Assembly: GCA_025058835.1 (NCBI GenBank)
Contig: JANXEI010000002.1
Coordinates: 420,000-483,999 of the forward strand
Source: Acidilobaceae archaeon
GTDB taxonomy: Archaea > Thermoproteota > Thermoprotei_A > Sulfolobales > Acidilobaceae
DNA: 64,000 bases
Reading direction: 5' to 3'
The notes below the pieces were generated by a model. That model was given only the letters and a program-made list of their open reading frames with translations. It searched no databases and was not told where the DNA came from. Both the position numbers and the translations under genes were made by a program. Positions 42,015 through 50,883 of the stretch are shown piece by piece (positions within the stretch are counted from its first letter, which is position 1; the number at the start of each line of letters is the position of its first letter).

Positions 42015-42723
42015 GGTACACCTCTCCGAGCCTTGCGAGGCCGTAGGCCTTTGCCAGGTTCTCCAGCGTCAGCGCCTCCCGGGCCCTCCCGAAGGCTATG
42101 AGCCTCTTGTTAAGGAGCGCAACGTAGGGCTCTCGCTTCAAGAAGTAGGAGAGGTCGTGGGAGACGATCACCAGCGTTATCTCTTCCCTCCTCTGCGCCT
42201 CAAGCAAGAGCTCAGCTATCTGCTCCCTCCCGCCCACGTCCACCATGGAGAAGGGCTCGTCGAGGAGGAGCATCTTTGCCCTCTTGGCAAGCGCCCTGGC
42301 TATGAGCACCCTCTGCTTCTGCCCCCCAGAGAGCTCGCTGAACCTCCTCTCCAGCAGGCCCCCTATGTCGGTGATCTCTATGGCCCTCTCTGCTGCCTCC
42401 CTGCTTTCCCCAGCCAGCTCCTGGGGGGAGTAGACTATGTCCCTCACCTTCAGCGGCACCAGCTGATTAACGCTAGAGGCCTGGGGGAGGTAGGAGACCA
42501 GCTGCCTGAGCTTCTGCGAGTCCCTCCTCGGCTCAAGGCCGAAGACCCTGAGCTTCCCCTCGTAGTCCACCATGCCGAGAAGGGCTTTGAGCAGGGTGGT
42601 CTTCCCAGCACCGTTTGGGCCCACTATGACGAGGGAGGAGGGGTGCTGGAGGGAGAAAGTAACGTCCTCCAGGGCCTTCGCCTCTCCGTAGCTCACGGAT
42701 AGCCCTGCTACCTCCAGCGACAT
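41986..42723 (-). CDS. znuC: zinc/manganese ABC transporter ATPase (ZnuC-like)
   Basis: A 245-residue ABC ATPase: Walker A VGPNGAGKTTLLKALLG, Q-loop YLPQASSVN, signature RFSELSGGQKQRVLIARAL, Walker B MLLLDEPFSMVD and switch His VIVSHDLSYF. The sequence places it with metal/chelate importers, supported by the permease and binding protein genes downstream. ATG 42723 (a TTG lies one codon earlier). First gene of the order znuC-znuB-znuA. Confidence 0.92.
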   Translation of the reverse strand: MSLEVAGLSVSYGEAKALEDVTFSLQHPSSLVIVGPNGAGKTTLLKALLGMVDYEGKLRVFGLEPRRDSQKLRQLVSYLPQASSVNQLVPLKVRDIVYSPQELAGESREAAERAIEITDIGGLLERRFSELSGGQKQRVLIARALAKRAKMLLLDEPFSMVDVGGREQIAELLLEAQRREEITLVIVSHDLSYFLKREPYVALLNKRLIAFGRAREALTLENLAKAYGLARLGEVYLAGEEHGPY

Positions 42724-42942
42724 CAAAGCTTGTTCCTCTATTGACGGGCGGGCGAGGACTAATTTAGCCGGCGATGGGGTATTACGCTCTCGATCGCGAG
42801 AGGCCGTATAAGGGTCGCGCGAGATAGCACGCAGGGGGTTAGCTGAAGGGGAGCCAGGGGCAGGAGCGATACGCTTACTGCATGCCCCGGGGCGAAGTGA
42901 TGAGAAAGAAGATCGCGGGGGGCCTGAACGCTCTCCTCTCTC

Positions 42943-43194
42943 CTACTCGAGAGGCCTTATCTCCTGCTCCCCGCGCGCGGCTAGGTATGCTAGCACTAGC
43001 GCTAGCATGAAGAAGACCGCCAAGCCCCCTCCAACGGCTGCCGGGAGCGCTAGCTCTCTCAGGCCCTCCGCGGATGGCACGTAGTAGCTCACGGCGAGGA
43101 GGCCAACTATGAGCAGCACTACGACGCCCGCGGTCCCCATGAGTATGTACACCGCCCGCGGGGTCCCCCTGCTCAGCTGCTCCACTGGCCTCAC
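42943..43194 (-). CDS. small two-helix membrane protein
   Basis: An 83-residue protein with two membrane helices (about residues 17-35 and 48-68), a short hydrophilic N-terminus and a charged C-terminus (ARGEQEIRPLE). No family recognised. The frame is open to 43302, but a TATA (plus-strand CTAAATTAG, 43218-43226) is centred 28 nt before GTG 43194, which is taken as the leaderless start. Neighbours give no clue to function. The gap between it and znuC (42724-42942) contains the hairpin CTCTCG ATCG CGAGAG but no gene I can support. Confidence 0.55.
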   Translation of the reverse strand: MRPVEQLSRGTPRAVYILMGTAGVVVLLIVGLLAVSYYVPSAEGLRELALPAAVGGGLAVFFMLALVLAYLAARGEQEIRPLE

Positions 43195-43582
43195 CCATCT
43201 CTGCGCTTGACCAAGCCCTAAATTAGTGCTATGCTGGCACATGGAGCCCCATGGCAGGAGAGGCAGTAAAGTTAACTGGCGGTTAACTCTACCAGGGCTC
43301 ATCGCAGGGTAGAGGTTAAGTAGAGTTAACTCCTGGGGCTGTCAAGAGAGAGGTTAAACTGCCGTTAGCTGATGGAAGGGAGCTCTGGAGGCCATCGCCG
43401 CATGAGGTGTTACGCCAGCTGCTTCAACCCCATGAGCCGGGCTCCCGCGATATAGCTAGAGAGGGGGATCTGAGGGGGGCAGCGGCTCATGAGGTAACAC
43501 GCGAGCTCTGCCCTGGAGCTGGACGGCTGGAGTGGTCTTATGAGGGGAGGCCTGAAAAGAAAAAGGGAGAGCTCACTAGACT
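43195..43582. repeat. non-coding region with clustered GTTAAC motifs and inverted repeats
   Basis: About 390 bases with no convincing gene. GTTAAC occurs at 43271, 43282 and 43325, with related GGTTAA steps at about 43313 and 43352. GTTAACTCTAC (43282-43292) is the reverse complement of GTAGAGTTAAC (43320-43330 region). Further right, CATGAGCCG (43431-43439) and CGGCTCATG (43483-43491) form a second inverted pair, and GAGGTGTTACG/GAGGTAACACG a third related pair. This density suggests a protein-binding region or a structured RNA. Confidence 0.45.
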
Positions 43583-43810
43583 CTATGTGAAGAGCCTCTC
43601 GATCTTTCTTGCAAACCTGTCCATTTGCTTGTAGATGATCGACATGACGGCTAGGAAGGCAAGGAGGATCGCCAGGGCGAGAAGGAGCCGAAGCGGCGAG
43701 TACTCTTTCGTTGAAACAAGGGTGAAGACTGCCGGCAGGATCAGGAGTAGCAGGAGTAGGAAGAAAAAGATAGAGTAGAAGAAATCCATCAAGTCTCTGA
43801 TATCTACCAA
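43583..43810 (-). CDS. small two-helix membrane protein
   Basis: A 75-residue protein: a Phe/Leu-rich helix (FFYSIFFFLLLLLLILPAVF) and a second helix (LLLALAILLAFLAVMSIIY), then a basic C-terminus (KQMDRFARKIERLFT). No family recognised. TTG 43810 lies 25 nt after a TATA (plus-strand TTATACAAA, 43831-43839), so it is probably leaderless; this promoter support makes the gene credible. Confidence 0.6.
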   Translation of the reverse strand: MVDIRDLMDFFYSIFFFLLLLLLILPAVFTLVSTKEYSPLRLLLALAILLAFLAVMSIIYKQMDRFARKIERLFT

Positions 43811-43936
43811 TTATTTTCCCCATGTTTGCATTATACAAACACAGAGTAATAAGGTAGCGAGCTCGATGCTAGAGCCCCTGCTCGAAATGAGCTCTCGCAT
43901 GACCGCCTGAGCAGCTCTAGATCCCTCACAGCGTCA

Positions 43937-44754
43937 CTATTTACCAACTTGGGGCTCCAGGGCAAGGATGAAGTTCTGGGGCCACCTGTACTCCAGCACC
44001 CTCCACCTGTAGCCCATTTTTAGGAAGTATGGGACAGCCCTGAGCTCGTCGTCCTCCCCCTCCCCCCTGTGGACCTCGAAGATGACGTGAGGCCTCGTCT
44101 CCTTTATGGTCTCAAGCGCTCCCCTTACTACGCGCAGGGCAGCTCCCTCCACGTCCACCTTCATGATCACCCTCCTCCCCCTGAAGAGCTCCCTCCTCTC
44201 GCTATAGATCTTGTCAAGCGTCGTTAGCTCGATGGGCGTGTATACTATCTTCTGTTTTGTGGGAACCAGTATCTGGTGCGCTTGTGTCAGGGAGGAGCTG
44301 CCACCTCTGAGCGCCAGGAGGGAGGAGCCCTCCTTGTCCCAGAGCCCTTTTTGTATCAGGGTCACCCTCTCTTTGACCTTTGCAGCCTCAAGAGGACTGC
44401 TGCCAGAGGGTTCGGCTCGAAGGCAAGGACGCGACACCCCATCTGGGCTGCTAGCACAGAGTAGAGGCCAATGAATGCTCCTACATCTACGAAAAGGCAG
44501 TTCCCGCCAGAGAAGAGTTGCTTCGCATATTCAGTCGGGACCCGCTCGTAATTGATCACAAAGTGAGGGGTAGCCTCGATTTTTGTGTTGATGTAGAAGC
44601 CAGTTCTGGTACGAGCGCTGTAGACATAGTCCATCCCTACCGGATCGACCTCAGTCCTCCCTCTGAGCATATAGAACTTCTTTTTGAGCTATGCGAATCT
44701 CTTGTAGCTACCCAAGAAGCCTTCTACCAGGGAACGCAGTCTGACGAGTTTCAA
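43937..44754 (-). pseudogene. FkbM-family methyltransferase, broken by a stop codon and a frameshift
   Basis: Read right to left, TTG 44754 (27-37 nt after a TATA at 44786-44795) opens MKLVRLRSLVEGFLGSYKRF, interrupted by an in-frame TAG at 44689-44691, then LKKKFYMLRGRTEVDP continues in the same frame to the SAM-binding motif NCLFVDVGAFIGLYSVLAA and VLAFEPNP. Near 44390 the frame shifts by one base: AFEPNPLAAVLL runs into LEAAKVKERVTLIQKGLWD in the next frame, which continues to VIMKVDVEGAALRVVRGA and the normal C-terminus. Two separate lesions argue for a real pseudogene rather than one sequencing error. Intact FkbM proteins methylate sugar or glycolipid hydroxyls. Confidence 0.75.
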
Positions 44755-44814
44755 CAGCGTTCCTCTTCTGCAGGCCTCGCATCTGCTTTTTATGTTTTCG
44801 TCTCAGGCCTCGAG

Positions 44815-46407
44815 CTACATGGAAAGGCCTCGGGCGAGGAGGCCCATGAAGGGAGGGCTGGGGCGGAGGGGCCTGCTCTTGAACTCGGGGTGGGGCTGAA
44901 GGCCCAGGAAGAAGGGGTGCAACTCCCTCCGGTACTCCATGACCTCCACGAGCCCCTCTGGGCTGTGGCCTGAGGCGATGAAGCCCACGCCCTCCAGCTT
45001 GTCCAAGAACTTCTCGTTAACCTCGTAGCGGTGCCTGTGCCTCTCCACTATCACCTCCCTCCCATAGACCTCGAAGGCCAGCGTGCCTTTCTTGAGGGCG
45101 ACGGGGCTGGCGCCCAGCCTCATGGTCCCCCCGAGCTCGCTCAGGTTACGCTGCTGGGGGAGGAGGTCCACCACCGGGTAGGGGGTCTCGGGGTTCACCT
45201 CTGTAGTGTGGGCCCCCTCCAGCCCCAGGAGGTTCCTGGCAGCTTCCACCACAGCCAGCTGGAGGCCGAAGCAGATCCCTAGCGTGGGCACCCTGTTCTC
45301 CCTCAGGTACCTTATGGCGGCTATCTTCCCCTCCACCCCCCTCCTCCCGAAGCCGGGCAGGATTATGGCAGCCCTCACTCCCTCGAGCGCCTCCTCCACC
45401 CTTAGCCTCCCCTCCTCTATCTCTGTGGCCTCTACCCACCTGAGCTCCGGCCTCACTCCCAGGTGGGCTCCGGCGTGCTTCAGGGCCTCAACTATGCTGA
45501 GGTAGCTGTCCCTCAGCTTCGTGTACTTCCCTACCATGGCTACCTCTACCCTCCTGCTGGAGCTCCTCATCCTCTCCACCAGAGCCCTCCACTCCTCAAG
45601 CCTCGGCCTCCCCTCCAGCCTCAGCCTCCTGCTCACCAGCTCCCCCAGCCCCTGCTCCTCCAGGATGAGGGGGAGGGCGTATATGTTGTCCAGGTCGTAG
45701 CTCGAGAACACATGGGATTCTGGCAGCGTAGCGTGCAGCGCTATCTTCCTCCTCGCCTCAGCCTCGAGGGGTCTTCGCGACCTCACGACTATGATGTCAG
45801 GCTGGATCCCTATCCTCCGGAGCTCCTGGACGCTGTGCTGCACGGGCTTCGTCTTCTGCTCTCCCGTCACGCTCAGCTCGGGCGCGAGCGCTACGTGCAC
45901 GAAGAGCGTCCCCTCTGCCCCCTCCTCTAGCCTCATCTGCCTCGCCGCCTCGAGGAAGGGGAGGCCCTCTATGTCACCCACTGTGCCCCCTATCTCCACG
46001 AGGAGGAGATCCACTCCTTTGGCTAGCTCCCTCAGCCTGCTCTTCACCTCCTCCGTTACGTGCGGTATTACCTGCACCGTCTGCCCGAGGTAGTCGCCCC
46101 TCCTCTCCTTCGTGATCACTGCCATGTACACCTGGCCTGTGGTGATGTTGTGCTTTTTCGAGAGGTTCACGTCCAGGAACCTTTCGTAGTGCCCCAGGTC
46201 GAGGTCCGTCTCCCCGCCGTCCTCCGTGACGAAGACCTCGCCGTGGGCGTAAGGGTTCATGGTGCCTGCGTCCACGTTTATGTAAGGGTCTATCTTCACG
46301 GCGCTCACGGCATAGCCCCTCGAGGCTATCAGCAGGCCTATGCTGGCAGAGACTATCCCTTTGCCCACGCTGGAGAGCACTCCGCCTGTCACGAAGATAT
46401 ATCTCAT
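44815..46407 (-). CDS. pyrG: CTP synthase
   Basis: The 530-residue amidotransferase. The synthase domain begins [17 protein letters not shown] (P-loop), with [40 protein letters not shown] and the CTP/UTP-binding region. A glutaminase domain follows, with nucleophile Cys in [12 protein letters not shown] and the His/Glu pair in GLQPHPEF. It aminates UTP to CTP using glutamine. ATG with GGAGAGG just upstream, about 55 nt from a GTATATACC element. Confidence 0.97.
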   Translation of the reverse strand: MRYIFVTGGVLSSVGKGIVSASIGLLIASRGYAVSAVKIDPYINVDAGTMNPYAHGEVFVTEDGGETDLDLGHYERFLDVNLSKKHNITTGQVYMAVITKERRGDYLGQTVQVIPHVTEEVKSRLRELAKGVDLLLVEIGGTVGDIEGLPFLEAARQMRLEEGAEGTLFVHVALAPELSVTGEQKTKPVQHSVQELRRIGIQPDIIVVRSRRPLEAEARRKIALHATLPESHVFSSYDLDNIYALPLILEEQGLGELVSRRLRLEGRPRLEEWRALVERMRSSSRRVEVAMVGKYTKLRDSYLSIVEALKHAGAHLGVRPELRWVEATEIEEGRLRVEEALEGVRAAIILPGFGRRGVEGKIAAIRYLRENRVPTLGICFGLQLAVVEAARNLLGLEGAHTTEVNPETPYPVVDLLPQQRNLSELGGTMRLGASPVALKKGTLAFEVYGREVIVERHRHRYEVNEKFLDKLEGVGFIASGHSPEGLVEVMEYRRELHPFFLGLQPHPEFKSRPLRPSPPFMGLLARGLSM

Positions 46408-46458
46408 GCCTCTCCGATCCCCCTTCCCCCTTTCTGAGCTAATAGGAAGAGAGGTCCA

Positions 46459-46467
46459 GTATATACC
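46459..46467. promoter_or_regulatory. TATA box between pyrG and the flavin reductase genes
   Basis: GTATATACC (minus strand GGTATATAC), nearly symmetric, in the 100-nt gap between pyrG (minus, 46407) and the first flavin-reductase-like gene (plus, 46508). Both genes have ribosome binding sites, consistent with short leaders from a common element. Confidence 0.5.
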
Positions 46468-46507
46468 GGGGCAATAAGCTTCCCCCTAGCCCTCTGCCCG
46501 GTGAGCC

Positions 46508-46984
46508 ATGAGAGGCAAGGAGCTGCTCTGGGCCTTCCTAGAGCAGGCAGCTTTGCAGGTCTACGTGGTTACGGCAGAGCACGAGGGAACTGTAGGGGCG
46601 CTCACGGCATCTAGCGTGATCCCGGTGAGCTTTGAGCCCCCCAGGATGCTGGCCTCCATCGAGAAGAGGGCGAGGAGCCACGCAGCGTTCTTGCAGGCCA
46701 GGGGCTTTGTGATACACCTGCTGGCAGAGGACGAGGTGAAGATCGCTGAGATCATGTCGAGCAAGCTCACCCCTGCGGAGAAGCTGGAGGCAGTGGGCTA
46801 CGAGCGCTCCCCCTATGGCCCGGTGATCAAGGGGGCGAAGTCCTACCTGCTGCTCGAGAAGCATGCTATGTTCGACGCGGGGGACCACACCCTCTTCGTG
46901 GGCAACGTGGTGGAGGGGAGGGTGGGGCTGGTGAGGAGGCCCCTGCTCTACTACTCCACGGGCTTCACGGGGGTGAGGGCTTGA
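46508..46984 (+). CDS. flavin reductase-like FMN-binding protein, copy 1
   Basis: A 158-residue flavin_reduct-domain protein: VYVVTAEHEGTVGALTASSV, SFEPPRMLASIEKRARSHAA, FVIHLLAEDEVKIAEIMSS and KSYLLLEKHAMFDAGDHTLF match the split-barrel FMN-binding fold, with the RSH motif at the flavin phosphate. Such proteins reduce flavins or act as NAD(P)H:flavin partners of oxygenases. First of three tandem paralogues. ATG with GGTGAGCC upstream; its TGA overlaps the ATG of copy 2. Confidence 0.85.
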   Translation: MRGKELLWAFLEQAALQVYVVTAEHEGTVGALTASSVIPVSFEPPRMLASIEKRARSHAAFLQARGFVIHLLAEDEVKIAEIMSSKLTPAEKLEAVGYERSPYGPVIKGAKSYLLLEKHAMFDAGDHTLFVGNVVEGRVGLVRRPLLYYSTGFTGVRA

Positions 46985-47460
46985 TGGAGGCGCAGGAGCT
47001 CCTCAAGGCCTTCATGAGACAAGCTGCCCAGCAGGTCTACGCCGTTACGGCAGAGCACGAGGGGGAGTTCGCCGCGCTCACTGCCTCAAGCGTCACCAGC
47101 CTGAGCCTCAACCCGCCTCTCATGATGGTCTCTGTGGACAAGGGGAGCAGGAGCCACGGCCCCCTCGTGAGGGCTAGGGGGTTCGTTGTGCACCTGCTCA
47201 GCGAGGAGGAGCAGAAGATCGCGGAGGTAATGGCCAGCCGCCTCCCGCCAAAGGAGAAGCTAGAGGCAGTGGGCTACGAGCAGAGCCCCTACGGCCCCGT
47301 GATCAGGGGGGCTAAGTCCTACCTGTTGCTGGAGAAGTATGCCGTGTACGAGGCGGGCGATCACGACATCGTAATAGGGAAGATAGTGGGAGGGAAAATA
47401 GGCGAGGTAACGCGCCCGCTGTTATATCACTCTCGAGCATATACAGGCATCAGGGCATAG
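46984..47460 (+). CDS. flavin reductase-like FMN-binding protein, copy 2
   Basis: A 158-residue paralogue of copy 1 with the same layout: VYAVTAEHEGEFAALTASSV, SLNPPLMMVSVDKGSRSHGP, SPYGPVIRGAKSYLLLEKYA and GDHDIVIGKIVGG. It keeps the GSRSH flavin-phosphate motif. Copies 1 and 2 are clearly closer to each other than to copy 3. The ATG overlaps the stop of copy 1 (TGATG), showing coupled translation. It may form homo- or hetero-dimers with its neighbours (inference). Confidence 0.85.
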   Translation: MEAQELLKAFMRQAAQQVYAVTAEHEGEFAALTASSVTSLSLNPPLMMVSVDKGSRSHGPLVRARGFVVHLLSEEEQKIAEVMASRLPPKEKLEAVGYEQSPYGPVIRGAKSYLLLEKYAVYEAGDHDIVIGKIVGGKIGEVTRPLLYHSRAYTGIRA

Positions 47461-47461
47461 C

Positions 47462-47932
47462 TTGGCGGCGCAAGAGCTCCTGAAGGCCTTCATGAGGGAG
47501 GCTGCCCAGCAGATATATGTGGTCACCGCAAGGCACGAGGACAAATATGCGGCCTTCACAGCTGCAGCCATGAGCGCTAGCCTCACGCCCCCCAGCATGA
47601 TAGTTACGGTGGAGAAGCGCTCCAGGAGCCATAACCCTCTCGTGAGCTCCTCTGCCTTCGTGCTCCACCTGCTCAGCCAGGATCAGGAGTGGCTTGCAAG
47701 GCTCATGGGAGATCACGTTGAGCCCGCGGAGAAGCTGAGGAGGGCGGGCTACGTAGAAACAGAGTACGGGCCTGTCATAGCTGGCGTGAGGAACTACCTC
47801 TTCCTCCGCATATCCTTCACAAAGGACCTGGGGGACAACACCCTCGTGCTCGGGGAGGTAGTGGGGGGCAGGGTAGAGGGGGTGGAGAGGCCGCTGCTGT
47901 ACAGGAGGAGAAGCTACCTCACTACGGCCTAG
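47462..47932 (+). CDS. flavin reductase-like FMN-binding protein, copy 3
   Basis: A 156-residue third paralogue: QELLKAFMREAAQQIYVVTA, SLTPPSMIVTVEKRSRSHNP, FVLHLLSQDQEWLARLMGD and DNTLVLGEVVGG. The RSRSH motif is kept, but the segment corresponding to KSYLLLEK is changed to RNYLFLRIS, so it has diverged more. TTG start one base after the stop of copy 2. Its stop overlaps that of the convergent methyltransferase gene (shared CTAG). Confidence 0.82.
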   Translation: MAAQELLKAFMREAAQQIYVVTARHEDKYAAFTAAAMSASLTPPSMIVTVEKRSRSHNPLVSSSAFVLHLLSQDQEWLARLMGDHVEPAEKLRRAGYVETEYGPVIAGVRNYLFLRISFTKDLGDNTLVLGEVVGGRVEGVERPLLYRRRSYLTTA

Positions 47933-50814
47933 GAGGTCCACCTCCTGAGCGCCAGATCTACTGCCCCGTAGAGCTCCTTCAGCTCTTCGACCGCTCTAGC
48001 CTCCTCTACGGAGGGCTCCACTGCCCTCAGGAACGCCAGGTCTATCTGCAGCCTCACAGGATCTCCGCTGAACTGCCGTGGGATCCTCGCGGGCTGCATG
48101 CTTGCCACGCTGTCGAAAGCCCTCGCGAGCCTGCTCGCCTCTAGCTGCCTCACGTCTATCACGGGCAGCAGCATCCACTGGCTCTCCGTGAGCCTCATCC
48201 ACCTCCCCCTCGTCTCCTCCCTGCTCACGAGATACGAGAGGATCCCCCACGTGGTGTTCAGCCAGAGCGCCAGTGCCTTCTCCGCCCCTTCTCCCCCTCC
48301 CTTCAGCCTCACGGAGTAGAAGACGTTGGAGAGCAGCGGCACGGGAGAGTAGAGCGCAATTACATGCGCAGTGTCTAGCCAGACCCTATCTGGCAGAAGC
48401 AGCCTGCCCGAGAACTTGGAGAAGATCTCTACGGCCTTGGGCTCCCTCGGGAGGCCCTCTGCGTTGGGCTCGGCGAGCATCCTCAGCCTGTTAGCCTCTT
48501 CGCCGCCGTATAGGAGGGGGAAGCGCGCGGGAGCACCCGTTGCCCGGGCCTCGAAGAGCTTGTGGAAGAGCGTGCTATGAACTCCCATGCTGTCCACTAG
48601 CTCCCCCAGCCTCACCATGGGCACCCTCGTTAGCCCGAGGTCGCCCTCGAGCACCCTGAGCGCTGCCTCCACAGCATCCTCCTCGGGAAGGGCTGCGAAG
48701 CGGTTAAGGTTGTCGAGGTAGCGGAGCAGCTCCTCCCTCTTTGCCTTTTTCACTGCAGCCCCCTCCACCTTCCCGCTTGCTATTTCCTCCGCCCGCTCGA
48801 GCGCCTCCAGGATGCCGCGGGGCTTCTCGTAGAAGTTCACGAAAACTGTCTCCTCCCCAGGGCTGTGGGCATCTACTCTCTTCGCAACTATCAAGCACTC
48901 GCTCAGCTCTGTGCTCTCAGAGAAGTTGAAGCCCCTCTTGTTGTCGCTGCTGACTATAACGTAGCGCAGGTGGAACTTGTGCGCCAGCAGCGCCCTAACG
49001 AGGAACCAGGAAACCCCGCTGAGCAGGTTGCGAGGCAGCACGAAGGCTATGACGCCGCCCGGCTTAACGTACTTGTATGCTAGATACACGAACAGCAGCC
49101 CCTCGCCGGCCTGCGTTATGTCGTAGTACTCCCTGAAGCTGCGCAGGACTTGAAGGTGAGCCAGGAGGGGCTCTTTGTCGAAAAGCTCCTCTGCCTCCTG
49201 CAGGAGCTCCTCCCTCACCTTCTTGCGCAGGGCGTTGTACCTGCTCACCAGGGCGCTCCTAGCTCTCTCGTCTCCTATGAAGCCGAAGAGGCCCCTCTCC
49301 TCGCCAGCAAACCTGCGCTCAGTCCTGCCGGTAGCGCGGGTGAAGGGCGGGTTCATGATCACTATGTCGAAGTCCTTCGGGATATCTACCCTTCCCTTCG
49401 TGTCCATTATTGAGGCCACCGTCACAGCTCGGCGGAGCTCCTCCTCTATGTACCAGAGTATGCCCCCCACCCTCCCCCCGTTCTCCAGCAGCTCGAGAGA
49501 TCCAAGCCACGCCCCCCTGGAGCCCATGTAGCCAAAGTATATTGCGTATACCTTCTTTGCCGGCGAGGAGGCCATGAGCGAAAGGTTTATGGAGGTGATC
49601 TGCGCAGCGTATTTCAGAGCATCGAAGCCGTAAACGTTCTCCAGTATTGCCCTCTCTACCTCTCTGCAGTCGAGGGAGCGAAGGAAGCAGAGGTTCCTCG
49701 CAAGCCTGGAGAGCGAGTAGAAGCTTGCCGTGAGCAGGGTCCCGCTGCCGCAGGCAAAGTCTACCACCTTCGTGCTTTTCACCTTCTCCAGAACCCTCCT
49801 CGCCTCCTCATCCTCCCCCACATTTACCCTCACGACCTCCCTCGCTGCCAGCCACGCTAGCATGTAGGCTGCGGGTATCTCGGTGTAGTAAGTTGCGAAG
49901 CCCTTCCTGAGCGCTATATCTCCCGTGATCGTGTGGTATATCCTCCCGGCGAAGTCCTGCGAGAGGAGGTGGGGCTCCTGCGCTAGTCTCTCAGCCTCAG
50001 CGATTACCCTCTCCACTGCAGGTGCAGCCGCGGGGGGCAGGGGGGAGAGCACCTCCAGCACCGTGGCAGCAGGGAGCGAGTAGTCTGCCTCCCTGAGCCT
50101 CTCCATTGCCTCCCTCAGGCCCGCTATGGGCCCCCTCTCCCTTACGAGCTCCCTCAGCGGCCTCAGTCCATGTTGAGGCCTCACGGATTCGTAGAGGAGG
50201 GAGGAGAGGAGGAGGACCAGGGCGACCTGGGCATACACTATCTCCTCGTCCTTTGTCTCCGCGACCCTGAAGCCGTAGAGGCGGTAGAGGGCATTGGAGA
50301 GCTCCTCTGCCACCTTTCTAGAGCCCGGCAGGGAGCTGCAGGTCCTCACGAAGCCCTCCACGACTCCCTTTACCTTGTTTATGCGCTCCTTGTTTACGTG
50401 CTCCTTCGCCCGCTCCTCGTTCACGGGCTCCCTAGCGAGGCTCTCTATGGCTTTAGCCAGCTCTGCAACGCCCTTCGCCTCTCTCCACCCCCCACGCGGC
50501 ACCGCCTTCAGCCTGAAGGGGAGGTTGCGCAGGAGCTCCTCCAGCTCCCCCTCCCTCACGTCCGGGACCCTCTGGGGGTAGTGGAGGGCAAGAGCCAGGA
50601 GCGGGGCCTCCTCCTGCTGCGCCCTCCTCTCTGCGTCCTTCTCCGCGTCCCTCTCGCTGTAGGAGGCCTCTATGAGTATCGAGTGGCCCTTGTGGTAGCA
50701 CCTTATGTCGGGCCTCTTCCTCCTCTCTACCCTCTCTGCCCTGCAGTCCAGCCCTAGCCCGCTGAGCAGCCTTGCCAGCCTTGCGTTTAGCGCTGACTCA
50801 GAAACATAGCCCAC
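47929..50814 (-). CDS. single-chain restriction-modification-type N6-adenine DNA methyltransferase (type IIG-like)
   Basis: A 961-residue protein. Residues 35-51 read PDIRCYHKGHSILIEAS, resembling the PD-(D/E)-x-K nuclease core but with Ser where Lys is usual. A helical region leads to FATYYTEIPAAYMLAWLA and the SAM motif VVDFACGSGTLL (349-361), then catalytic motif IV IVIMNPPFTR (NPPF at 488-491) and GGVIAFVLPRNLLSG. The C-terminal 300 residues look like a target-recognition region. This fits type IIG enzymes that cut and methylate, or a modification-only relative if the nuclease is dead. No separate HsdR, HsdS or BREX gene is nearby. No convincing TATA is visible upstream. Confidence 0.8.
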   Translation of the reverse strand: MGYVSESALNARLARLLSGLGLDCRAERVERRKRPDIRCYHKGHSILIEASYSERDAEKDAERRAQQEEAPLLALALHYPQRVPDVREGELEELLRNLPFRLKAVPRGGWREAKGVAELAKAIESLAREPVNEERAKEHVNKERINKVKGVVEGFVRTCSSLPGSRKVAEELSNALYRLYGFRVAETKDEEIVYAQVALVLLLSSLLYESVRPQHGLRPLRELVRERGPIAGLREAMERLREADYSLPAATVLEVLSPLPPAAAPAVERVIAEAERLAQEPHLLSQDFAGRIYHTITGDIALRKGFATYYTEIPAAYMLAWLAAREVVRVNVGEDEEARRVLEKVKSTKVVDFACGSGTLLTASFYSLSRLARNLCFLRSLDCREVERAILENVYGFDALKYAAQITSINLSLMASSPAKKVYAIYFGYMGSRGAWLGSLELLENGGRVGGILWYIEEELRRAVTVASIMDTKGRVDIPKDFDIVIMNPPFTRATGRTERRFAGEERGLFGFIGDERARSALVSRYNALRKKVREELLQEAEELFDKEPLLAHLQVLRSFREYYDITQAGEGLLFVYLAYKYVKPGGVIAFVLPRNLLSGVSWFLVRALLAHKFHLRYVIVSSDNKRGFNFSESTELSECLIVAKRVDAHSPGEETVFVNFYEKPRGILEALERAEEIASGKVEGAAVKKAKREELLRYLDNLNRFAALPEEDAVEAALRVLEGDLGLTRVPMVRLGELVDSMGVHSTLFHKLFEARATGAPARFPLLYGGEEANRLRMLAEPNAEGLPREPKAVEIFSKFSGRLLLPDRVWLDTAHVIALYSPVPLLSNVFYSVRLKGGGEGAEKALALWLNTTWGILSYLVSREETRGRWMRLTESQWMLLPVIDVRQLEASRLARAFDSVASMQPARIPRQFSGDPVRLQIDLAFLRAVEPSVEEARAVEELKELYGAVDLALRRWTS

Positions 50815-50883
50815 AAGGCTCCCCGGAGGGATGGGAGCTCGCGAAGCTCTCGCCGGGGAAAGGGTAGTGTGATGGTAGTGTGA

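Noticed and set aside
42890..42925. C/D box guide RNA (GTGATGA followed by CTGA after about 20 bases)
   Set aside because: No second C'/D' pair and no terminal stem; the two boxes are short enough to occur by chance.
44689..44691. TAG read through as pyrrolysine in the FkbM gene
   Set aside because: A second lesion (frameshift) is present in the same gene, no pyl genes are seen, and FkbM proteins do not contain pyrrolysine.
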